A stretch of 64,000 nt of DNA from Streptomyces drozdowiczii (GTDB lineage Bacteria; Actinomycetota; Actinomycetes; Streptomycetales; Streptomycetaceae), in the NCBI RefSeq assembly GCF_026167665.1, contig NZ_CP098740.1:6200001-6264000 (forward strand), read 5' to 3'. A model generated the notes under the pieces. It saw nothing but the letters and a program-made list of their open reading frames with translations. It ran no database searches and was not told where the DNA came from. Position numbers and translations under genes: made by a program. Below, one piece after another: positions 45,854-55,760 of the stretch; within the stretch, counting starts at the first letter, position 1, and every line of letters starts with the position of its first letter.

Positions 45854-48800
45854 ATGGACAGCGACATCCCCAACACCCCCGGGCAGACCAGCCGCAGAGC
45901 GGTCCTCGGCCTCGGCCTCGGCCTCACCGCGCTCACCGCCACCCCCCTCGGCTCCCTCGTCGGACTGACCGGTGAGGCGTCCGCCACCGGACACGGCCCC
46001 GCGCCCCGGCCCACCGACCCCGGCGCCTACATCACGTTCACCGCACAGCGCGGCAGCTTCCCGCTGGTCAGGCGCGGACGGGCGGCCCCGGTCCTGGTCA
46101 GCGACCAGGACTGGCCGGGCGTCGTCAGGGTCGCCGGCGACCTCCGCGACGACATCGCACGCGTCACCGGGGTCCGCCCCGGCCTCGCGCACGGGGCGGT
46201 GCCCGAGGCCCGCGAGATCACCATCATCGGCACGGTGGGCCGCAGCCCCCTGATCGACCGGCTGGTCGCCGGGGGCCGGCTCGACGTCTCCTCGATCCGG
46301 GGCAAGTGGGAGACCAGCCTCCAGACCGTCGTCGACCACCCGATGCCCGGCGTCGAGCGGGCATTCGTCATCGCCGGCAGCGACCAGCGCGGGACGATCT
46401 TCGGCGCGTACGACGTCTCGCGCGGCATCGGCGTCTCGCCCTGGTACTGGTGGGACGACGTCACCCCCGTACACCGCGACGAGATCCACGTACGGCCCGG
46501 GCGGCACACCCAGGGCACCCCGGCCGTGAAGTACCGCGGGTTCTTCATCAACGACGAGAACCCGGCCCTCGGCACCTGGGCCCCCGCCTACTTCGGCCCC
46601 GGCAAGGCGCCCGGCTTCGAGGGCGGCTTCAACGCGGACTTCTACGCCCGCGTCTTCGAGGTCATGCTCCGGCTCAAGGCCAACTACCTGTGGCCGGCCG
46701 TCTGGGGCCGCGCCTTCGCCGAGGACGACCCGCTCAACCACGCCACCGCCAAGGCGTACGGCGTCGTCATGGGCACCTCGCACGAGGCACCGATGATGCG
46801 CGGCATCGAGGAGTGGAACCGGCACGCCGTCGCCGCCGTACGCGACGCCGAGGGCACCGTCACCACCCCCGGCCACGACCCCTACGGCGGCACCGGCGAG
46901 TGGTCGTTCCGCCGCAACGCCGAAGCGATCAAGGCGTACTGGGCGGACGGCATCCGCCGGATGAAGGACGAGGACTTCGAGGGCGTCGTCACCCTCGGCA
47001 TGCGCGGCAACGGCGACGTCAGCCTCCCCGACGGGGACGGCATCGAGCTGATGACCGAGATCATCGCCACCCAGCGGCAGATCCTCGCCGAGGTCTCCGG
47101 CAAGGACGTCACCACGATCCCGCAGGTCTGGACGCTCTACAAGGAGGTCCAGCGCTACTGGGACCGGGGCCTACGGGTCCCCGACGACGTCACCGTGGTC
47201 CTCACCGACGACAACTGGGCCAACCTCCGCAAGCTCCCCGACCCCGCCGAGGCCCCGAGGGAGGGCGGCTACGGGCTGTACTACCACTTCGACTACGTCG
47301 GCGTCGGCCGCAACTACAAGTGGGTCGACACCACGTCCCTCCCCAACATGTGGGACCAGCTCCACCAGTGCCACGCCTACGGCAACCACGGCCTGTGGGT
47401 CACCAACGTCGGCGATCTCAAGGGCAACGAACTGCCCACGCAGTTCTTCCTGGAGTACGCCTGGGACCCGGAGCGCTGGACTCTGGACCGGCTGCCGGAG
47501 TGGGAGGAGACGTACGCCCGGCAGAACTTCGGCGAGAAGCAGGCCGCCGAGATCGCCTCCGTCCTGCGCGAGTACGCCCGGCTCCAGGCCCGCCGCAAGC
47601 CGGAACTGCTCAACCGCCGGATCACCCTCGACCCGGCCAAGGACCCCGCCACCGACGGCTCGGCCGTGGTCTACGACGACCAGGCGTCCCCGTTCGGCCT
47701 CGTCCACTACCGCGAGCTGGAGCGCGTCACCGAGGAGTGGCGCCTGCTCGGCGAGCGCGCCCGGCGGATCGGGCGCCGGCTGCCGGCCTCCGCCCAGGAC
47801 GCCTGGTACGAACTCGTCGGCTACGAGGTCGCGGCCACCGCCAACCTGTACGCGCTGCGCGAGGCGGAGTTCACCAACATCCATTACGCGGCACAGGGCC
47901 GGGCCCTCACCAACGAACTGGCGGCCACCGCAGAGGCACGGCTCGCCGACGACTTCGCGCTGGCCGACCGCTTCAACCGCAAGATCGCCGGCGGCAAGTG
48001 GCAGGGCTTCCAGACCCAGCCGCACATCGACTACGGCGACGTCGAACGCTACGGGCCCAACGCCCCCTGGCAGCAGCCCGAGATCGACAACGTGGCCATC
48101 AAGGACGTGCTCTTCCCGGCCGTCCGGCGCATCGAGCTGCCCGCACGGGCCGCGATGGGCGTCGCCGTGGACGGCTCCACGGCCTGGTGGCCGCACGAGA
48201 CCGCGCCCGCCGTGCTCCCGGTGTTCAGCCCGTACCAGACCCGGCCCGCGCAGTACATCGAGGTGTTCAACCGGGGCCGCGCCCCGTTCGACTACCGGGT
48301 GCGGACCGGAGCGTCCTGGCTGACCGCCGACCGGGTGCGCGGCCGCGTCACCACACAGGACCGGATCACCCTGCGCGTCGACTGGGACCGGGCACCCAGG
48401 GGCGTCACCCGCGTCCCGGTCACCGTCACCGGACCCGACGGGGCGGAGGTGACCGTCACGGCGGTGGCGGACCGCCCGACGCTCTCCCGGGCCCGGCTCG
48501 GCGGCTTCGTGGAGGCCGGGGGATACGTGTCCATCGAGGCCGACCACTACCACCGTGCCGTCGGCGGCGGGGGCGTCACCTGGCAGCGCATCCCGGACAT
48601 CGGACGCACCGGGGCCGGCATGGAGCCCTTCCCGGTCACCGCCGCCCGCCGGACCCCCGGCGGCCGGAGCCCGCGCCTGGAGTACCGGGTCAGCCTCTTC
48701 ACCACCGGGCCCGTCACCGTGTACGCGTACCTCTCGCCCCGCAACAACGCGCTGCCGACCGACGGGCTGACCTACGCGGTCTCCTTCGACGACGACACCC

Positions 48801-49045
48801 CGCAGCGGGTGAACGTCACGAAGGTGACGGGGGCCGACGACGGGACCATGAACGCCCAGTGGGCCCGGCACACCTCCGACAACGTCGCCCTCACCGGCAC
48901 GGTCCACCGCATCGCCGCCCCCGGGACGCATGTGCTGAAATTCTGGATGGTCGACCCGACCGTGGTCCTCCAGAACCTGGTGATCGACACCGGCGGCCTC
49001 GAACCCAGCTACCTGGGTCCGCCGGAAAGCCTCCGGCTGGACTGA
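45854..49045 (+). CDS. Secreted GH115 xylan alpha-1,2-glucuronidase
   Basis: 1063 residues with a Tat signal (TSRRAVLGLGLGLTALTAT). GH115 removes (4-O-methyl)glucuronic acid from internal xylan residues. Family features: DQRGTIFGAYDVSRGIGVSPWYWWDDV, KYRGFFINDENPALGTWA, NYLWPAVWGRAF, GTSHEAPMMRG, TLGMRGNGDVSL, LTDDNWANLRKLP, and C-terminal all-helical and beta-sandwich domains (VSIEADHYHRA). The frame is open far upstream through the GH3 and GH10 genes by chance; ATG 45854 with AAGGAGAGC and the Tat motif fix the start. It completes glucuronoxylan debranching next to GH10. Confidence 0.92.
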   Translation: MDSDIPNTPGQTSRRAVLGLGLGLTALTATPLGSLVGLTGEASATGHGPAPRPTDPGAYITFTAQRGSFPLVRRGRAAPVLVSDQDWPGVVRVAGDLRDDIARVTGVRPGLAHGAVPEAREITIIGTVGRSPLIDRLVAGGRLDVSSIRGKWETSLQTVVDHPMPGVERAFVIAGSDQRGTIFGAYDVSRGIGVSPWYWWDDVTPVHRDEIHVRPGRHTQGTPAVKYRGFFINDENPALGTWAPAYFGPGKAPGFEGGFNADFYARVFEVMLRLKANYLWPAVWGRAFAEDDPLNHATAKAYGVVMGTSHEAPMMRGIEEWNRHAVAAVRDAEGTVTTPGHDPYGGTGEWSFRRNAEAIKAYWADGIRRMKDEDFEGVVTLGMRGNGDVSLPDGDGIELMTEIIATQRQILAEVSGKDVTTIPQVWTLYKEVQRYWDRGLRVPDDVTVVLTDDNWANLRKLPDPAEAPREGGYGLYYHFDYVGVGRNYKWVDTTSLPNMWDQLHQCHAYGNHGLWVTNVGDLKGNELPTQFFLEYAWDPERWTLDRLPEWEETYARQNFGEKQAAEIASVLREYARLQARRKPELLNRRITLDPAKDPATDGSAVVYDDQASPFGLVHYRELERVTEEWRLLGERARRIGRRLPASAQDAWYELVGYEVAATANLYALREAEFTNIHYAAQGRALTNELAATAEARLADDFALADRFNRKIAGGKWQGFQTQPHIDYGDVERYGPNAPWQQPEIDNVAIKDVLFPAVRRIELPARAAMGVAVDGSTAWWPHETAPAVLPVFSPYQTRPAQYIEVFNRGRAPFDYRVRTGASWLTADRVRGRVTTQDRITLRVDWDRAPRGVTRVPVTVTGPDGAEVTVTAVADRPTLSRARLGGFVEAGGYVSIEADHYHRAVGGGGVTWQRIPDIGRTGAGMEPFPVTAARRTPGGRSPRLEYRVSLFTTGPVTVYAYLSPRNNALPTDGLTYAVSFDDDTPQRVNVTKVTGADDGTMNAQWARHTSDNVALTGTVHRIAAPGTHVLKFWMVDPTVVLQNLVIDTGGLEPSYLGPPESLRLD

Positions 49046-49084
49046 GCCCGGGGGCCGCGAACGTACACGGGAAGGTGCGCAGCG

Positions 49085-49465
49085 ATGACGGACGAGCACG
49101 GGGACAGCGGCATCCTGGAGATCGCCCCCGCCGGGGCGGAGGTCGGGATCACCGTCGCCATGCCGTCCGGCGGGCACACCTTCCTGTGCACCCCCGCCCG
49201 CGCCCGGGAACTGGCCGCCGCTCTCGGCTTCGCGGCGGACGAGGCCGAGAGCGGGCCGGCCCGCCACGTCACCGTCCGGGCGGACGAACTGCGCCGGGGC
49301 GATGTGCGCGACGGCGACCGCGCCATGACCGTGGAGGCCGTCCGCGTCGAAGGGGGCACCGCCCAGGTCACCTGGGCGTCCGGGGCGGGCCGCAGCTGGA
49401 ACCAGATGTACGACGCCGACGCCTCGATCCCGCTCCGGCGCCGGGGCCGGCTGCCGGGGGCGTGA
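49085..49465 (+). CDS. Small hypothetical protein
   Basis: 126 residues, soluble and acidic, with no recognised family. Two halves can be seen: VGITVAMPSGGHTFLCTPARARELAAALG, and a beta-rich part (HVTVRADELRRGDVRDGDRAMTVEAVRV) resembling short 'regulatory' beta-barrels. It begins 40 bases after GH115 with GGAAGGTG upstream, so it may be read through from that operon, but no functional link to xylan is visible. Confidence 0.6.
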   Translation: MTDEHGDSGILEIAPAGAEVGITVAMPSGGHTFLCTPARARELAAALGFAADEAESGPARHVTVRADELRRGDVRDGDRAMTVEAVRVEGGTAQVTWASGAGRSWNQMYDADASIPLRRRGRLPGA

Positions 49466-49528
49466 GCGTTCGCGCGCGGCCCGGCGGCGGGCGCACCCTG
49501 GAAGGGAGACCTTCCGGAGGTGAACGCC

Positions 49529-49807
49529 ATGACCCGAACCGCTGTCGGTTGGCACATCGAGCTGGAATTCGAGGAGGACACCCACCGCACCCGCGCGGCC
49601 GCCCTGGTGCGGCTCTCCGACGGACAGGAGGTGCGCGCCCACGGCTACGCCAGCCGCCACCCCTCCGACGCCGAGCAGCCCCGGGTGGGGGAGGAGATCG
49701 CCGGAGCCCGCGCGCTCAACGAACTGGCGATGAAGCTCCTGACCAAGGCCCACGACGAGATAGACGAGGCGGCCGGCCGCAGCTCGTACCCGCTGAAACC
49801 CCGCTGA
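49529..49807 (+). CDS. DUF1876-family protein
   Basis: 92 residues. The sequence TAVGWHIELEFEEDTHRTRAAALVRL...GYASRHPSD...RVGEEIAGARALNELAMKLL matches the actinobacterial DUF1876 family, small proteins predicted to have a double-stranded-RNA-binding-like alpha/beta fold. Function is unknown. An in-frame GTG lies 9 bases upstream, but GGAGG overlaps it and is ideally placed for ATG 49529, which is therefore preferred. Confidence 0.8.
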   Translation: MTRTAVGWHIELEFEEDTHRTRAAALVRLSDGQEVRAHGYASRHPSDAEQPRVGEEIAGARALNELAMKLLTKAHDEIDEAAGRSSYPLKPR

Positions 49808-49838
49808 CCCGGACTCCGCCGAGACCGCGGGCCGCTTG

Positions 49839-49885
49839 TACGAGAGTGGTCGTAATTTGACGGGCGTCGTACTACGGGATGTATC
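49839..49885 (+). promoter_or_regulatory. Promoter and operator of the old yellow enzyme gene
   Basis: TTGACG (49857-49862) and TGTATC (49880-49885) are spaced by 17 bases. Immediately upstream TACGA-GAGTGG-TCGTA (49839-49854) is a perfect inverted repeat. In addition TCGTACTA occurs twice, at 49867-49874 and 49884-49891, over the -10 region. Together these suggest a dedicated, probably redox- or electrophile-sensing repressor encoded elsewhere; the regulator family is not known. Confidence 0.55.
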
Positions 49886-49926
49886 GTACTAGCGATCCTT
49901 CCGTACCCGGCGAAACGGAGTCCGTC

Positions 49927-51024
49927 GTGAGTGCCCTCTTCGAGCCCTACACCCTCAGGTCGCTTGTCGTGCCCAACCGGGTGTGGATGGCGCCCATGTG
50001 CCAGTACAGCGCCGCGGTGGAGGGCCCGGAGACGGGCGTGCCGAACGACTGGCACTTCGCCCACCTCGCCGCCCGCGCCACCGGCGGCACCGGCCTCATC
50101 CTCACCGAGGCCACGGCCGTCAGCCCCGAGGGCCGCATCAGCCCGGCCGACCTCGGCATCTGGAACGACACCCAGGCCGAGGCGTTCCGCCGGATCACCG
50201 AGTTCGTCAAGGCGCACGGCTCGGTGGTGGGCATCCAGCTCGCCCACGCCGGGCGCAAGGCGTCGACCGCCGCGCCCTGGACCGGCGGCCGGCCCGTCGG
50301 CCCCGAGGCGCACGGCTGGACCCCGGTCGCCCCCAGCCCGCTGCCCTTCGACGAGGGCTACCCGGTCCCGCACGAGCTGACCGCCGACGAGATCGCGGGC
50401 GTCGTGGACGACTTCCGGCAGGCCGCCCGCCGCGCCCTCGACGCGGGCTTCCAGGTCGCCGAGGTGCACGGCGCCCACGGCTACCTGATCGGCCAGTTCC
50501 TCTCCCCGCACAGCAACCACCGCACCGACGAGTACGGCGGCAGCTTCGAGAACCGCGTGCGCCTCGCCATCGAGGTGGTCGACGCCGTGCGCGAGGTGTG
50601 GCCCGAGGAACTGCCGGTCTTCTTCCGCGTCTCCGCCACGGACTGGCTCACGGAGAACCCCGAGGACGAGCGGGAGGGCTGGACGGCCGACGAGACCGTG
50701 CGGCTTGCGGCGCTGCTGCGGGAGCACGGAGTGGACCTGCTCGACGTCTCCTCCGGCGGCAACGCGCCCCGCGCCCGCATCGCCATCGGCCCCGGCTACC
50801 AGGTGCCCTTCGCCGAGCGTGTGAAGCGGGAGACCTCGCTGCCCGTGGCCGCGGTCGGCCTCATCACGGACCCGCAGCACGCCGAGAAGATCCTCACCGA
50901 GGGCCGCGCGGACGCCGTCCTCCTCGGGCGCGAACTGCTGCGCAACCCCTCGTGGGCCCGGGAGGCCGCCCGCGCGCTGAACGGCACCGTGCACGCCCCC
51001 ACCCCGTACGGCTACGCCATCTGA
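49927..51024 (+). CDS. Old yellow enzyme (NADH:flavin oxidoreductase, NamA/YqjM type)
   Basis: FMN-dependent ene-reductase of 365 residues. FMN and substrate residues are visible: VVPNRVWMAPMCQYSA (the Cys-Gln-Tyr of the YqjM class), QLAHAGRKAS, VHGAHGYLIGQFLSPHSNHRTDEYGGSFENR (His-Ala-His active-site pair and OYE signature) and VGLITDPQHAE, DAVLLGRELLRNP. It reduces activated C=C bonds such as those of enones or nitro compounds; the physiological substrate is unknown. GTG 49927 is preceded by AAACGGAG. Confidence 0.92.
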   Translation: MSALFEPYTLRSLVVPNRVWMAPMCQYSAAVEGPETGVPNDWHFAHLAARATGGTGLILTEATAVSPEGRISPADLGIWNDTQAEAFRRITEFVKAHGSVVGIQLAHAGRKASTAAPWTGGRPVGPEAHGWTPVAPSPLPFDEGYPVPHELTADEIAGVVDDFRQAARRALDAGFQVAEVHGAHGYLIGQFLSPHSNHRTDEYGGSFENRVRLAIEVVDAVREVWPEELPVFFRVSATDWLTENPEDEREGWTADETVRLAALLREHGVDLLDVSSGGNAPRARIAIGPGYQVPFAERVKRETSLPVAAVGLITDPQHAEKILTEGRADAVLLGRELLRNPSWAREAARALNGTVHAPTPYGYAI

Positions 51025-51059
51025 CCCACCCTCAGGCGATTCCCTTTCGCCCCCGACCG

Positions 51060-51090
51060 CCCCCTTCGCACCCAAGGTGTGCGAAGGGGG
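51060..51090 (+). terminator. 12-bp stem terminator
   Basis: CCCCCTTCGCAC (51060-51071) is perfectly complementary to GTGCGAAGGGGG (51079-51090). It follows the old yellow enzyme gene by 36 bases and separates it from the GH2 locus. Confidence 0.8.
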
Positions 51091-51256
51091 CGGTCTGCGT
51101 GGACCCGCCGCCCGGTTCGCACGGGACGCGCTTTCTATCGTTGAAAAATCCTCGCGCACGACTGTTGTTTTGCGTTTGATGCTGTGGCTCAATGTTCGAT
51201 TGTGTGCTGTGCCTCACAGGTTCGAGGCACTTCAGCTCTCTCGACAGGACGACGCC

Positions 51257-54200
51257 TTGAGACCACAAACGCCCCACCCCCGCGCTCTGTTCAGGACAGC
51301 GGCCTGCGCCGCCGCGCTGCTCATCCCGCTCGGTGCCACGCTCGTCCCGGCCGCCGCGGCCGCCCCCGCGAGCGCCGCCTCGACCACCTTCAAGGCCGGC
51401 GACCCGGCCACCACCGTCCACGGGCTGAAGGGCGAGTACTTCAGCATGTCCGCGCCCGGCGCGCGGGACTTCGACAAGCTCGGCGGGGTCGCCCTCGAAC
51501 CGAACATCAACTTCCCCGGTCTCGCGGGCACGTTCGAGTCGACCACCGGCCAGAGCGAGAACACCACCGCCCGCTGGAGCGGCTTCATCACCGCTCCCGA
51601 GGACGGCGACTACACCTTCGCCGCCAGCGGCGACAACGGCTTCCGGCTGTTCATCGACGGCAAGGCCGTCATCGACCACTGGGAGCCCGACTGGGACAAC
51701 GAGCAGACCAGCGCGCCGATATCGCTGAAGGCCGGCGAGCCGCACGAGTTCAAGCTGGAGATGTTCCAGGACACCGGCGGCGCCAACATGTTCCTGCGCT
51801 GGTCCAGCCCGAAGCTGGCCAAGCAGTTCGTCCCCGAGTCCGCCTTCACCCCGCCCGCCGACTTCGAGGTCTACCCGGTCGGTCTGAGCGTCGCGGACAA
51901 CGGCACCGAGCTGCACGCGGTCTTCGACGACAAGGTCAGCGACTACGCGGACCTGAAGAACCACCTCACCATCGAGGCCGACACCACCCCGATGCCGGTC
52001 AAGTCCGTCACCCGGGCCCGCGGGGGCAAGGAACTCGTCGTCAAGCTCGACGCCGCCGTCCTCAAGGACCAGCGCGTCAAGATCGCGTACGACGGCAAGG
52101 GCGGCCTGAAGGCGGGCGGCGAGACCGTCCCCGAGATCAACCGCACGGCCACCAACAACTCCACGCACCGCCTCACCACCAAGTGGGGCGACAAGGTCGA
52201 CCGCAACCACCCGCTGCCCGAGTACCCCCGGCCGCAGCAGGTGCGCGACAAGTGGAAGAACCTCAACGGCCAGTGGGAGTTCGCCGGGCCAAGGCGGGCG
52301 AGAAGCCCGTCTTCGGCAAGAAGCTCGGTGAGCGCATCACCGTGCCGTACCCGGTCGAGTCGCAGCTCTCCGGCCTGGAGCGCCACGAAGACCACATGTT
52401 CTACCGCAAGCTCGTCACGGTCCCGCAGAACTGGGCCGTCAAGGCCGACAAGCACGGCAAGAGCAACCGGCTGAAGCTCAACTTCGGCGCCGTCGACTAC
52501 CAGGCGACCGTCTGGGTCAACGGCAAGAAGGTCGCCGAGCACACCGGCGGCTACACCGCCTTCACCGCCGACATCACCGACGCGATCAAGGGCAGCGGCC
52601 CGCAGGAGATCGTCGTCGGGGTCACCGACACCACCGGCCCCGACCAGCCCACCGGCAAGCAGTCGGCCAACCCGGGCGGCATCTTCTACACCGCCTCCTC
52701 CGGCATCTGGCAGACCGTCTGGATGGAGCCCGTCGCCCCGGCGGCCGTCGACTCCCTGACGACCACCCCGGACATCGACAAGGGCAACCTCGCCCTGACG
52801 GTCAACTCCGGGAAGGCGTCGAAGTCCGCGACGGTCACCGCCGTCGCCCGGGACAAGAAGGGCAAGGTCGTCGGCCGGATCAGCGGCCCGGCCAACCGCG
52901 AGCTGAGCCTCCCGGTCGCCAAGCAGCACCTGTGGTCCCCGGACGACCCGTACCTGTACGACCTGGAGGTCACCCTCAAGGACGGCAGCTCCAAGGACAC
53001 CGTCGACAGCTACTTCGGCATGCGCTCCGTCGGCATCGCCAACGTCGGCGGCTACCAGAAGATCGTCCTCAACGGGAAGCCGTTCTTCTCGCTCGCCCAG
53101 CTCGACCAGGGCTTCTACCCGGACGGCCTGAACACCGCGCCCAGTGACGACGCGCTGGTCTTCGACCTGAAGGCGCAGAAGGACCTCGGCTTCAACTCCG
53201 TGCGCAAGCACATCAAGGTCGAGCCCGCCCGCTGGTACTACCACGCCGACCAGCTCGGCCTGTTCGTGTGGCAGGACTTCGTCTCCGGCAACCTCACCAA
53301 CGAGAAGGGCCACCAGGCCTTCATCGACCAGGGCGCCGAGGAGATGGAGCAGCTCCACAACTACCCCTCGATCGGTTCCTGGATCGTCTTCAACGAAGGC
53401 TGGGGCGAGTGGGACCGCACCGAGACCGGCAAGATCACCGAGAAGGTCCAGGCCGCCGACCCCTCCCGCATCGTCAACGCCCACAGCGGTGTCAACTGCT
53501 GCAACTCCAAGGGTGACTCGGGTAAGGGCGACATCATCGACCACCACGACTACAACAACACCGACCCGGCCTTCCCGGACGCCACCCGCGCCGCGATGGA
53601 CGGCGAGCACGGCGGCTTCACCCTGCGGATGCCCGGCCACATGTGGCCCGGCGCCCCGACCGTCATCTACAGCGGTGTCGCCGACAAGGCCGCGCTGACC
53701 GCCAAGTACGTCGAGAACACCCGCAAGTACTACCTGGAAGCGGCCGGCGCCGAGCTGTCCGGTTCCATCTACACCCAGGTGACCGACCTGGAGAACGAGC
53801 TCAACGGCCTCTGGACGTACGACCGCCGCGAGATCAAGGTCGACGCCGCCCAGGTCCGCAAGATCAACCGCGAGGTCATCGCCGCCGGCGCCGCGGCGGG
53901 CTCACGCACCCCCGTCAAGGGCGGCGGCTCCTGGTCGCTGGACGAGAACAAGGGCACCAAGGCCGCCGACAGCGGCCCCAACCACAAGGACCTCACCCTC
54001 TCCGAGGGCACGTCCTGGACCCCCGGCGTGCACGGCTCGGCGCTGAAGTTCAACGGTGAGGGCCAGTACGCGGAGACCAGCGGCCCGGTCGTCGACACCA
54101 CCGGTGACTACACCGTCTCGGCCTGGGCCTCCCTCGACGCCCTCCCGGGCAACTACGCCACCGTCGTCAGCCAGGACGGCCGGCGCCAGGAGAACCCGTT

Positions 54201-54531
54201 CTACCTCCAGTACGGTCAGGGCGCCTTCGCCTTCTCCACCCCCGGCGCCCACCGCGCCCGGGCGGAGCTGACCCCGGAGCTGGGCCACTGGTACCACCTG
54301 GTCGGCGTCCGCAGCGGTGACCTGATCAAGCTGTACGTGGACGGCAAGCTCGCCTCCACCGCCCCGGCCGGATCGGCCGACGTCAGCAGCGGCGCCCTGT
54401 CCGTGGGCCGCGCCAAGTGGTCGGGCAACAACACCGACTTCTGGAACGGCTCCGTGGACCAGGTCCAGGTGTTCGACAAGGCGCTCACCGACCAGGAGGT
54501 GACCGCGCTGTACGACGGCGGGAAGGCGTAA
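51257..54531 (+). CDS. Secreted PA14-GH2-LamG glycosidase (frame broken once)
   Basis: About 1091 residues. TTG 51257 (AGGAC upstream) starts a signal peptide ending in ASAAS; a PA14 domain follows (GLKGEYFSMS, DYTFAASGDNGFRLFIDG, about residues 55-175), then a linker and a GH2 unit: sugar-binding (LNFGAVDYQATVWVNGKKV), immunoglobulin and TIM barrel with VRKHIKVEPARWYYHAD, acid/base Glu in IVFNEGWGEWD near 713 and probable nucleophile Glu in MDGEHGG, and a C-terminal LamG/concanavalin domain (YTVSAWASLD, WYHLVGVRSGD). The frame breaks at GGG 52286-52288; one added G gives EFAGAKAGEKPVFG. The sugar specificity of this GH2 subgroup cannot be read; beta-galactosidase or beta-glucuronidase-like action is possible. 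Confidence 0.83.
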
Positions 54532-54550
54532 CACCCCGCCACCCAGGACC

Positions 54551-54591
54551 GCTCCCGGCGGTGCGCGGCACAGGCCCGCACCGCCGGGAGC
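54551..54591. terminator. 15-bp stem, bidirectional terminator
   Basis: GCTCCCGGCGGTGCG (54551-54565) pairs perfectly with CGCACCGCCGGGAGC (54577-54591) in the gap between the converging GH2 and LacI genes. Confidence 0.85.
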
Positions 54592-54615
54592 TTCCGGCTG
54601 CCCGGAGAAGGCGCC

Positions 54616-55620
54616 TTACGCCCCGCTGCTCTCCCGCACAAGGAGCCGGTGCGGCACCACGATCCGGCGCGCCGCCAGCCCCGAGAGCCGCCCGAGGACG
54701 CGCTCGCTCAGACACTGCACGGCCCGCTCGGCGAGCTGCGCCAGGTCGGGCGAGACCGTGGTCAGCGAAGGCGTGGCGAACCGCCCGTCCTCGATGTCGT
54801 CGAAGCCCGCCAGCGCCAGCTCCCCGGGCACCCGCACCCCCAGCTCACCGGCGGCCCGCAGCGCCCCCAGGGCCAGTTCGTCGCTGAAGCAGAACACCGC
54901 GTCCGGCCGCTCCGGCAGATCCAGCAGCTCGCGCAGCGCCCGCGAACCCTCCGCCCGGTGCAGGTCCGCCACCTCCACCTCGGCGACCGGGCTCAGCCCC
55001 GCCTCCGCGAGCCCCAGCCGGAAGCCCTCCGCCCGCAGCTCGGCCGTGCCGTGCCCCAGCGCGGACTGGAGCCCGATCGCGGCGACCCGCCGGCGGCCCG
55101 TCGCCACCAGATGCCGGGCCGCGTCCCGGGCCGCCGCCACGTTGTCCAGCGCCACATGGTCGATGGACCCGTGCGGATCGAGTTCGCCGAGGACGACGAG
55201 CGGCAGCCCGCCCGCGAGCGAGGCCAGTTCGGCGGGGGGAGTGGACCAGGGGCTGATGATCATCCCGTCCACCTGGTGCCCCGCGGAGCCGTCCAGCAGC
55301 CGCCGCTCCAGGTCGGCCCGGCCCCCCGTGCGCTCCACCAGCACCGTCCAGCCGCGCTCCTGGGCCGCGTCGATGAGGAGGCCCGTGAGCGCGCCGAAGT
55401 AGGGGGAGTGGATCTCAGGGACGGCCACCCCGACGATCCCCGTGCGGCCCTGCCGGAGGTTGCGGGCGGCGAGGTTGGGCCGGTAGCCCAGCTCCTCCAC
55501 CGCGGCGAGCACCCGGGCCCGGGTGTCGGGGGCGACGGCCGCCGCGTTGCTCACCACATTGGAGACGGTCCTGACGGACACCCCGGCGAGCGCGGCCACG
55601 TCCTTGAGTCTCGCTGCCAC
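54616..55620 (-). CDS. LacI-family repressor of the second glycan locus
   Basis: 334 residues. The helix-turn-helix at the very N-terminus (VAARLKDVAALAGVSVRTVSNVVSN), hinge, and inducer domain (GIVGVAVPEIHSPYFGALTGLLIDAA, GMIISPWSTPP, DAVFCFSDELALGALRAAGELG, ALAGFDDIEDGRFATPSLTTV) are complete. GTG 55620 with AGGAGCACC is chosen; the open frame extends 35 codons further but into non-family sequence. It is divergent from the PhyH gene, with TTGCAACGTTGCAA between, and similar palindromes near the GH127/ABC promoters suggest it is the local master repressor. Confidence 0.87.
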   Translation of the reverse strand: MAARLKDVAALAGVSVRTVSNVVSNAAAVAPDTRARVLAAVEELGYRPNLAARNLRQGRTGIVGVAVPEIHSPYFGALTGLLIDAAQERGWTVLVERTGGRADLERRLLDGSAGHQVDGMIISPWSTPPAELASLAGGLPLVVLGELDPHGSIDHVALDNVAAARDAARHLVATGRRRVAAIGLQSALGHGTAELRAEGFRLGLAEAGLSPVAEVEVADLHRAEGSRALRELLDLPERPDAVFCFSDELALGALRAAGELGVRVPGELALAGFDDIEDGRFATPSLTTVSPDLAQLAERAVQCLSERVLGRLSGLAARRIVVPHRLLVRESSGA

Positions 55621-55711
55621 GTTCGGTGCTCCTGCTCTCTGCCGGCGGGCTGTGCGCAGTGACCGTAACAGGTGGCGCGAGTTACCCCCGTACCCGCTCT
55701 TGCCACGTTGG

Positions 55712-55725
55712 TTGCAACGTTGCAA
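55712..55725. promoter_or_regulatory. LacI operator TTGCAACGTTGCAA
   Basis: A perfect 14-bp palindrome in the space between the divergent LacI and PhyH genes, 36 bases before the PhyH start. CAACGTTG-centred sites are classical LacI-family operators. It likely controls both the repressor itself and the dioxygenase. Confidence 0.82.
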
Positions 55726-55760
55726 TATGAGGGTGCCCCGAACGAAGGAAGGACCACACC

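Noticed and set aside
42221..49045. A 6.8-kb uninterrupted frame that could be read as one giant protein ending in GH115
   Set aside because: It runs through the GH3 and GH10 genes in a different frame with Arg/Pro/Gly-rich shadow composition. GH115 has its own ribosome site, ATG and Tat signal at 45854.
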